This document shows, one piece after another, positions 58,715-64,000 of a stretch of 64,000 nucleotides of DNA (positions are counted from its first letter, which is position 1; every line of letters begins with the position of its first letter). The notes beneath the pieces were generated by a model. That model did no database searches. It was not told the origin of the DNA and worked only from the letters and a program-made list of their open reading frames with translations. A program made the translations under genes and the position numbers. Origin of the DNA: Chloroflexota bacterium (GTDB taxonomy: Bacteria; Chloroflexota; Dehalococcoidia; Bin125); the NCBI GenBank assembly GCA_028875225.1, contig JAPPFB010000017.1, positions 233,983-297,982 on the forward strand. The letters run 5' to 3'.

Positions 58715-60019
58715 CTAGTCACCACCGACCTGGAACTGCGGTTCCTCGGTTCGAGAGGCAACCTGGCGGGCGGCCCTGAGACCGCCGATCTCCGCTCCGG
58801 CCATGCGGATCCGGGCCGGGCGGCGCAGCGGCGCCGGTCGGGAGACGCGGGCGAAGAGCATGATCGCGCCGAGGGTCAGGGCGATGTTGAACACGGCCAT
58901 GATCGGCAGGGCAACGGTCGTGTCCCAGCCTTCCGAGATCAGCAGCGTGCGTTCAACAAATGCGACCACGACGAACAGAAGCGTCGCGGGCACGAGCGCT
59001 TTCCAGCAGAAGCCCATCAGCTGGTCGACGCGTAGCCGCGGCAGCGTGCCGCGCGTCCAGATCAGGAGGAAGTAGACGGCGCCGGTCTTGACCAGCAGGA
59101 TGATCCAACTCGGCACCCATTGATCGAGACCCCACAACCACCAGCCGCCGAGGAAGAACGTCGCGATAAAGGCCGACACCACCAGCGTGTTGCCCAGTTC
59201 GACGGCGTAGAACAGGCCGAAGCGCATGCCCGAATACTCGGTGTGGTAGCCGGCGACGATCTCCGACTCCGCTTCCGAAATGTCAGCCGGGGTGCGGTTC
59301 AGTTCGGCCGAGGCCGCAAAGAAGAACGCAATCGCCGAGAGCGGGAAGAGCAGGATGAAGATCACGTCCTCCTGCTGCTGCCACTGGACGATGCCGTTGA
59401 TCGACATCGTGCCCGAGAAGACCACCAGCGTCAGCAGCGCCAGCACCATCGGCACTTCATAGGAGATCGACATCGCCACGGCGCGCATCGCGCCGAACAG
59501 CGCGTACTTGTTGTTCGACGACCAGCCGGCCATGAAGATCACCAGCACCGTCGTCCCGGATACGGCCAGCAGGAAGAGCACGCCGACGTTCAGATCGGCG
59601 ACCGACATCCGCGGGCCGAAGGGCAGCACGCCCCAGATCAGCACGCCGGGGACGAAGATGAGCACCGGCGGCAGGAAGAAGATCAGCTTGTCCGCGGCGC
59701 GCGGGGCGAGTTGTTCCTTGAGGATCAGCTTGACCGCGTCGGCGACGGGCTGCAGCAAACCCTTGGGACCGACGCGATTGGGTCCGTAGCGCTGCTGGAA
59801 GCGGGCGATCACCTTGCGCTCGACCCAGATCAGGATCAGCAGCGTGGGACCGATCACGCCGAGGATGCCCAGCGTGCCGAGCACCCCGGCGATGATTGAC
59901 GCCAGCCAGTCGGGGCCCCAGTCGGCGATCCATTCGGTGATCAACCGCTGCAGGTTGTTCAGGTCGCGGAAGTCGTACCACGCACCGAGAACGCTGCCGA
60001 GTTGGGCGAAATCGGTCAT
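58715..60019 (-). CDS. nuoH: NADH-quinone oxidoreductase subunit H
   Basis: A 434-residue membrane subunit that forms much of the quinone cavity. Conserved blocks: RVIARFQQRYGPNRVGPKG (about 68-86), ADAVKLILKEQLAPRAADK, ELNRTPADISEAESEIVAGY (about 252-271) and RGTLPRLRVDQLMGFCWK. The C-terminus extends about 40 residues past the usual end, with a basic tail. The ATG overlaps the nuoD stop by four bases. Confidence 0.94.
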   Translation of the reverse strand: MTDFAQLGSVLGAWYDFRDLNNLQRLITEWIADWGPDWLASIIAGVLGTLGILGVIGPTLLILIWVERKVIARFQQRYGPNRVGPKGLLQPVADAVKLILKEQLAPRAADKLIFFLPPVLIFVPGVLIWGVLPFGPRMSVADLNVGVLFLLAVSGTTVLVIFMAGWSSNNKYALFGAMRAVAMSISYEVPMVLALLTLVVFSGTMSINGIVQWQQQEDVIFILLFPLSAIAFFFAASAELNRTPADISEAESEIVAGYHTEYSGMRFGLFYAVELGNTLVVSAFIATFFLGGWWLWGLDQWVPSWIILLVKTGAVYFLLIWTRGTLPRLRVDQLMGFCWKALVPATLLFVVVAFVERTLLISEGWDTTVALPIMAVFNIALTLGAIMLFARVSRPAPLRRPARIRMAGAEIGGLRAARQVASRTEEPQFQVGGD

Positions 60020-61176
60020 CGATCGATCTCCCCCACCACGATGTCAATCGAACCCAGCGTCACGATCGCGTCGGCAAGGGTACCGCCAATCGACATTTCC
60101 TTCAGCGCCGTCAGATTGATCAGCGAGGGAGGTCGACAGTGGAATCGGTACGGCGCGGGACCGCCGTCCGAGACCAGGTAGAAGCCCAGTTCGCCGCGCG
60201 GAGACTCGACCCGGGCATACGACTCGCCCGGCTCCGGCCGCGCGTGCAGGGGCACGTCGGCCAGCCAGGGGCCGTCGGGCAGGTTGTCGACGACCTGGCG
60301 CAGGATTCTCAGGCTCTCCTTGACCTCGGCCATGCGCACGAGAAAGCGGTCGAAGCAGTCGCCCTGCTCGCCGACCGGCACGTCGAACTCGTAGTCCTCG
60401 TAGCCGCAGTACGGATTCGCCTTGCGCAGATCCCAGGGCACGCCGGTCGCTCGCAGCACCGGACCCGACAGCGACGAGTTGATCGCCATCTCGGGCGAAA
60501 TCACGCCGATCCCGCGAGCGCGGGCGTGGAGAATCTCGTTCTCAAGCAGCAGCGCCTCGTAGTTGGCGATGTTCTCCGGCATGTCGGCGAGGAACTGCTC
60601 CAGCGTCGGCAGCAACTCGTCGGGCAGATCGAAGGCGACACCGCCGATCCGCATGTAGTTGGTCGTCAGGCGCGCGCCGCAGGTCATCTCGAACATGTCG
60701 AGCACCCGCTCGCGGTCGCGGAACATGTGGAAGAGGGGTGTGTGCCAGGCGCCGCAGTCGTTGATGAACGTCCCATTGGCCATCGCGTGCGAGGCGACGC
60801 GCTGCAACTCGGCGAACATCACCCGGATCGCGTTGGCGCGCGGCGGGACCTCGACCCCCAGCAGCTCTTCGGCGGCCAGGCAGTAGGCGAGGTTGTTCGA
60901 CATCGCCGCCAGGTAGTCGATCCGGTCGGTAAAGGGAATGTTCTGGGTGTAGGTGCGTTCCTCGGCCAGCTTTTCCATCGAGCGATGCAGATAGCCGATT
61001 CGCATTTCCGCGTCCTGCACGATCTCACCGTCGAGCGTCACCTTGAGTCGGAAGACGCCGTGTGTCGACGGGTGCTGCGGGCCCAGGTTGACGACGACCG
61101 GTTCGGAGCCGTCGCCGGTGGTGAGGGCTTCGATGGTTCCCTGCATGGCGAGACGAGTGTCGTCGGCGGTGGTCAC
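60016..61176 (-). CDS. nuoD: NADH-quinone oxidoreductase subunit D
   Basis: A 386-residue 49-kDa-type subunit. The quinone-site block NLGPQHPSTHGVFRLKVTLD (about 31-50) has the His that contacts quinone. ERTYTQNIPFTDRIDYLA (about 73-90) and GLGPVLRATG-type sequence around 218 follow, with MSIGGTLADAIVTLGSIDIV at the end. Overlaps nuoC by four bases. NuoD normally contacts NuoB at the N2 cluster; nuoB is not in this cluster. Confidence 0.94.
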   Translation of the reverse strand: MTTADDTRLAMQGTIEALTTGDGSEPVVVNLGPQHPSTHGVFRLKVTLDGEIVQDAEMRIGYLHRSMEKLAEERTYTQNIPFTDRIDYLAAMSNNLAYCLAAEELLGVEVPPRANAIRVMFAELQRVASHAMANGTFINDCGAWHTPLFHMFRDRERVLDMFEMTCGARLTTNYMRIGGVAFDLPDELLPTLEQFLADMPENIANYEALLLENEILHARARGIGVISPEMAINSSLSGPVLRATGVPWDLRKANPYCGYEDYEFDVPVGEQGDCFDRFLVRMAEVKESLRILRQVVDNLPDGPWLADVPLHARPEPGESYARVESPRGELGFYLVSDGGPAPYRFHCRPPSLINLTALKEMSIGGTLADAIVTLGSIDIVVGEIDR

Positions 61177-61772
61177 GACGATTCCTCGCCTTCTTCGGCA
61201 ACGACCAGCTCGCCCTCAGGCTGCGGGTCGTTGGGATGCATCGGACGCTGGGGCACGCTGCCCGGCACCGGCCAGGCGTTTTCTTCGCTCTCGTGCGGGA
61301 AGCCGGGCAATCCGGCTCGCACCTGGCCGGGCATCTGGAGGAAATCTTTGCGCAGCGGATAACCGGGGAAGCCGTCCCAGAGGAACATCCGGCGCAAATC
61401 GGGATGTCCCTCAAAGCGGATCCCGAACAGGTCGTAGACCTCGCGTTCCTGCAAATGTGCTCCGTGGAACAAGCCGGTCAATGACGGCAGTGCCGGATCT
61501 TCGCGATCCGTCACCCGCGCCTTGATCTGCAGGATGTGATTCAGATCCAGCGATTGCAGGTGATAGACGATTTCGAAGTACAACTCCTGGTCGACGGCGG
61601 TCAGATTGGAGAGGAAAATCAGGTCGCTCTCCTCGGAGTCGCGCAGCGCCTCGATCGCTTCGACCAGCCGTTCCGGCTCGAGGAACAGGATGCCGGCGTC
61701 CACGCAGGCCGCGCCGGGCGCGTTCGCGTTGACGATTTCCATCGCCGCCGTGGCGTCGTATTGAGCGGTCAC
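61173..61772 (-). CDS. nuoC: NADH-quinone oxidoreductase subunit C
   Basis: A 199-residue 30-kDa-type subunit. The family signature is ALPSLTGLFHGAHLQEREVYDLFGIRFEGHP (about 93-123). The C-terminus is highly acidic. It starts one base after the end of nuoA on this strand. In most bacteria nuoB lies between nuoA and nuoC; no such frame exists here on either strand. Confidence 0.93.
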   Translation of the reverse strand: MTAQYDATAAMEIVNANAPGAACVDAGILFLEPERLVEAIEALRDSEESDLIFLSNLTAVDQELYFEIVYHLQSLDLNHILQIKARVTDREDPALPSLTGLFHGAHLQEREVYDLFGIRFEGHPDLRRMFLWDGFPGYPLRKDFLQMPGQVRAGLPGFPHESEENAWPVPGSVPQRPMHPNDPQPEGELVVAEEGEESS

Positions 61773-61773
61773 G

Positions 61774-62154
61774 TCAGCGCCACTCCAGCGCCTGTCGGCG
61801 CCACTCGTAAACGAGCCCGAGGAAGAGCACGGCGATGAAGATCAGCGCCGCGACCAATCCGGTCACCACAACCGAATCCAGCGCCACCGCCAGCGGGAAG
61901 AGGAAAATCACCTCGACGTCGAAGAGCACGAAGATCAGCGCGACCAGGTAGTAGCGGAAGTTGAACTGCACCCAGGTTGGACCCTCGGTCTCGACGCCGC
62001 ACTCATAGGTGTCGGACTTGACCGCGTTGGGCAGTCTGGGCCGCAACCCGAACTTGAACATCGCCCAGGAGGCGATCAGCGGGAGCGACGGGAACAGGGC
62101 GGCGAAGATCAGCAGGATGCCGAGGTGCCCGTACTGCTCCAGGACATTGTCCAT
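61774..62154 (-). CDS. nuoA: NADH-quinone oxidoreductase subunit A
   Basis: A 126-residue three-helix subunit. The conserved core SDTYECGVETEGPTWVQFNF (about 48-67) and YLVALIFVLFDVEVIFLFPL (about 69-88), with its two acidic residues, are clear. The ATG at 62154 gives the usual length; the frame is open upstream but that part is a Cys/Arg-rich non-domain stretch. It is the first nuo gene; a promoter in the 60-200 bases upstream is expected but not identified. Confidence 0.93.
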   Translation of the reverse strand: MDNVLEQYGHLGILLIFAALFPSLPLIASWAMFKFGLRPRLPNAVKSDTYECGVETEGPTWVQFNFRYYLVALIFVLFDVEVIFLFPLAVALDSVVVTGLVAALIFIAVLFLGLVYEWRRQALEWR

Positions 62155-62177
62155 CTGGACGACCCCGCTTCTGCCTG

Positions 62178-62223
62178 CCCCGCACTCGATGCGGGGATCC
62201 AGAACCCGCCGACGATGGCGGGT
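62178..62223. repeat. Pair of palindromic stems (REP-like)
   Basis: CCCCGCACTCGATGCGGGG (62178-62196) is identical to the stem at 41077-41095. After ATCCAGA a second stem follows, ACCCGCC-GACGAT-GGCGGGT (62204-62223). It lies in the space between nuoA (minus strand) and the PHP gene (plus strand), so it is in the nuoA leader or promoter region. Confidence 0.6.
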
Positions 62224-62367
62224 GACTCTGAGGGAGTATATGCACCCGCCCCAACTCACTCAATCGCGCCGGGGCCGGCGAGCGGCGTGCAGGGTTTGCG
62301 ATTGGGCGAACCGGGGGGTGCTGATAGCATGGCGACTGCCTCTCCCTCCCAGCAGATAGATGCCTGC

Positions 62368-63075
62368 ATGCTGATCGACCTGCACAACCACACGTGGCCG
62401 CGCTCGCACGATTCCGTGCTCGATCCGAAAGATCTCGCCATCCGCGCCAAAGAGGCCGGACTCGACGGCATTTCCTTCACCGAGCACGACGCGCTCTGGC
62501 CTCACGACGAGGTGCAGAAGATTGCCGAAGAAGTCGGCATCGTCATCATTCCCGGATGCGAGGTCTCCACCGATCCCGGCCACATCCTGGCGTGGGGGAT
62601 GGAGAAGTACGTCTTCGGCATGCACCGTGTCGAGCGGCTGGCCGAACACGTCAACGAGCGCGGTGGCGCGCTGGTCCTGGCGCACCCGTACCGCCGGCAA
62701 ATCGCCTGGAAAGACAACCGCGATGACTGGGACATTGCCGTCGAGCGGGCGATCAGAAACAGCGCGATGGAGCATGTGATCGCTCTTGAGATCCTCAACG
62801 GCCGCGGCAAGGAGCGTGAGAACCGATTCTCCGGTGATCTCGCCGCCGCCTCGGGCATGAACGGCACCGCCGGTACCGATTCGCATGCGGTCCACGACAT
62901 CGGCAAGGTCGCGACCTGGTTCGAGACCGATTCGATCGAGACCTGGCAAGACCTCGTGCGTGAGCTCAAGGCCGGCAATTTCTGCGCCGTCGACATGGAA
63001 ACCGGGGAGGAATTCGCGATTCCCTCGCGGCCGCCCAAGTTCAGGATCGTCGGAGCGAGCGCCGGCGGCAGCTAG
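62368..63075 (+). CDS. PHP domain metal-dependent hydrolase
   Basis: A 235-residue PHP-fold protein. The metal ligands are visible: LIDLHNHTWPRS (2-13), GISFTEHDALW (about 33-43), LVLAHPYRRQ (about 104-113) and GTDSHAVHDIGKVAT (about 170-184). The stand-alone PHP group includes phosphoesterases such as histidinol phosphatase and 3',5'-nucleotide hydrolases (TrpH/RNase AM). The ATG at 62368 places the metal motif at the very start, as in relatives; an in-frame ATG at 62329 with a G-rich site upstream is an alternative. Confidence 0.85.
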   Translation: MLIDLHNHTWPRSHDSVLDPKDLAIRAKEAGLDGISFTEHDALWPHDEVQKIAEEVGIVIIPGCEVSTDPGHILAWGMEKYVFGMHRVERLAEHVNERGGALVLAHPYRRQIAWKDNRDDWDIAVERAIRNSAMEHVIALEILNGRGKERENRFSGDLAAASGMNGTAGTDSHAVHDIGKVATWFETDSIETWQDLVRELKAGNFCAVDMETGEEFAIPSRPPKFRIVGASAGGS

Positions 63076-63134
63076 ACTCCGTCTCGTCCGTCCAGAACAA
63101 CGCGACACCAGTTCACCAGCAAGGGAGGAGCCAG

Positions 63135-63653
63135 ATGGCAGACCAGGAGTTTGAGTCGGTCGTCACCGACGAGATGCGCGCCATGATCGGCGTCAAGGGT
63201 GAAGAAACGATCAGCGAGCTGACGACGACCAGCGTGCGCATGTTCGCCCGCTCGGTCGGCTACGTCGACCCCGCCTTCTACGACGAAGAGGTCGCGCGTG
63301 AGCGCGGCTTCCGCAGCTTGCCGGCGCCTCCGGGATACCTCGGCACGCCGATTTTCAACCCGGCGGAGTCCGACGCCACGTTCGGCGGCCGACGCGGAGC
63401 CGGCGGCTTCCGTTCTCCGTATCCGCTGGTGCTCAACGGCGGCACGGACATCGAGTACACCGGCGAGCAGATCTGCGCCGGCGACACGCTGACGTCTGCG
63501 ACCGCGCTGGCCTCCTTGCAGGAGCGCTGGAGCGGCGCGCTGGGCGTGCCGATGCTGATCCAGGTGTCGGAAACGACCTACACCAACCAGCACGGCCAGG
63601 TCGTCGCCGTGTCGCGAGGGACCGGCATCTCCTACCCCGCGCCCGGCAGCTGA
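63135..63653 (+). CDS. MaoC-like hydratase half-protein, FAS1-DH type
   Basis: A 172-residue N-terminal-type MaoC protein, similar in plan to the one at 23.75 kb. It reads TSVRMFARSVGYVDPAFYDE (about 32-51) and SLPAPPGYLGTPIFNPAES, then a hot-dog core ending VSRGTGISYPAPGS. AAGGGAGGAG precedes the ATG as ribosome site. The next gene is an R-hydratase-type half, 73 bases on, so the two very probably form a heterodimeric dehydratase acting on a CoA or ACP thioester. Confidence 0.8.
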   Translation: MADQEFESVVTDEMRAMIGVKGEETISELTTTSVRMFARSVGYVDPAFYDEEVARERGFRSLPAPPGYLGTPIFNPAESDATFGGRRGAGGFRSPYPLVLNGGTDIEYTGEQICAGDTLTSATALASLQERWSGALGVPMLIQVSETTYTNQHGQVVAVSRGTGISYPAPGS

Positions 63654-63726
63654 TCGAACCGACCCTCAGTCGCGGCGGCTGCTTCAGGCAGTCGCCTAGA
63701 CTGACAGAGACCGAAGGAGACGAGAT

Positions 63727-64000
63727 ATGTCAGACGCAGTTCCGGACCAGATCTACTTCGAGGACATCGAAGTCGGCGACAACATTCCCGAACTCGAGAA
63801 GAGCCCGACCAGCCAGCAGCTCGTCCAGTGGGCCGCCGGCTCTGGCGACTTCTACCAGATCCACTACGACACAAGCTATGCGCAGGACACCGGCCTCGAT
63901 GACATCATCGTGCACGGCGCGCTGAAGCATGCCTTCCTGGGCGAACTGCTCTGGCGCTTCGCCGGCCCCGAGGGCCAGGTCAAGCGTGTGCAGTGCTCCT
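63727..64000 (+). CDS. MaoC-family dehydratase, 3' end cut by window
   Basis: The first 91 codons of a MaoC/R-hydratase-type protein are present; the frame is still open at the window end. GAAGGAGACG precedes the ATG. The start DQIYFEDIEVGDNIPELEKS and the motif LVQWAAGSGDFYQIHYDTSY (about 35-54), with the catalytic Asp and His in conserved places, followed by IIVHGALKHAFLGELL, match the family. It forms the second half of the pair that starts at 63135. Confidence 0.8.
   Translation, partial: MSDAVPDQIYFEDIEVGDNIPELEKSPTSQQLVQWAAGSGDFYQIHYDTSYAQDTGLDDIIVHGALKHAFLGELLWRFAGPEGQVKRVQCS

Noticed and set aside
24755-62223. CRISPR array
   Set aside because: The repeated palindromes are dispersed, not in regular repeat-spacer order, and no cas gene is present.

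Overview
This is a GC-rich bacterial chromosome segment with densely packed genes and many 1 to 4 base overlaps between neighbouring genes. The mix suggests a free-living aerobic heterotroph, probably a Chloroflexota-type organism (SAR202 or Dehalococcoidia-like). It has many CaiB/BaiF CoA-transferases, MaoC-type hydratase half-proteins, a GlcDEF-type oxidase, GuaB3 and a class 1B PyrD. The phylum is inferred from gene content only; there is no rRNA gene in the window.

Layout. 1-3.2 kb: an edge-truncated trypsin-like/PDZ protease, an MFS exporter and an RraA-family aldolase. 3.2-10.5 kb: a Crp/Fnr regulator divergent from a crotonase, then four CaiB/BaiF CoA-transferases in two divergent pairs. 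10.5-17.2 kb: a small membrane protein, a CinA-type amidase homologue, an alpha/beta hydrolase, a GlcD-GlcE-GlcF oxidase set and an MBL hydrolase. 17.2-21.2 kb: NYN protein, Mrp/ApbC, a small conserved protein, pyrD and tRNA-Pro. 21.2-24.9 kb: a fused two-domain CoA-transferase and a MaoC half-protein pair. 24.9-32.6 kb: a small membrane protein, two cyclophilins, a methyltransferase, tRNA-Arg, PhoX phosphatase, the ComM-type ATPase and a class V aminotransferase. 32.6-39.4 kb: RelA/SpoT, then a tight hisS-prfA-prmC-serine hydrolase run. 39.4-42.2 kb: GuaB3 and a repeat-rich stretch holding an HTH gene broken at a run of eight C. 42.2-47.6 kb: rsmI, metG, tatD, a nuclease-like accessory gene and a polyprenyl diphosphate synthase. 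47.6-52.5 kb: a zinc-ribbon protein, recO, recR, ybaB, dnaX, ybeY. 52.5-62.2 kb: a respiratory complex I cluster (A, C, D, H, J, K, a small protein, L, M, N). 62.2-64 kb: a PHP protein and a second MaoC pair, cut by the window end.

How the genes fit together. CoA-transferases, crotonase and MaoC hydratases point to CoA-thioester catabolism of organic acids. The GlcDEF-like oxidase and complex I would feed electrons to the quinone pool. The rest is translation, DNA repair and nucleotide housekeeping.

Most notable observations. (1) The CoA-transferases occur as three pairs (two gene pairs and one fusion); in each pair one member keeps the catalytic Asp and the other has Ser or Glu there. This resembles heteromeric transferases such as BbsEF. 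(2) The complex I cluster lacks nuoB and nuoI at their usual places. (3) DnaX lacks the cysteine zinc module. (4) An HTH gene is split by one extra C in a homopolymer. (5) Nested palindromes of a REP-like type recur between genes. I see no CRISPR array, prophage or intact insertion sequence.
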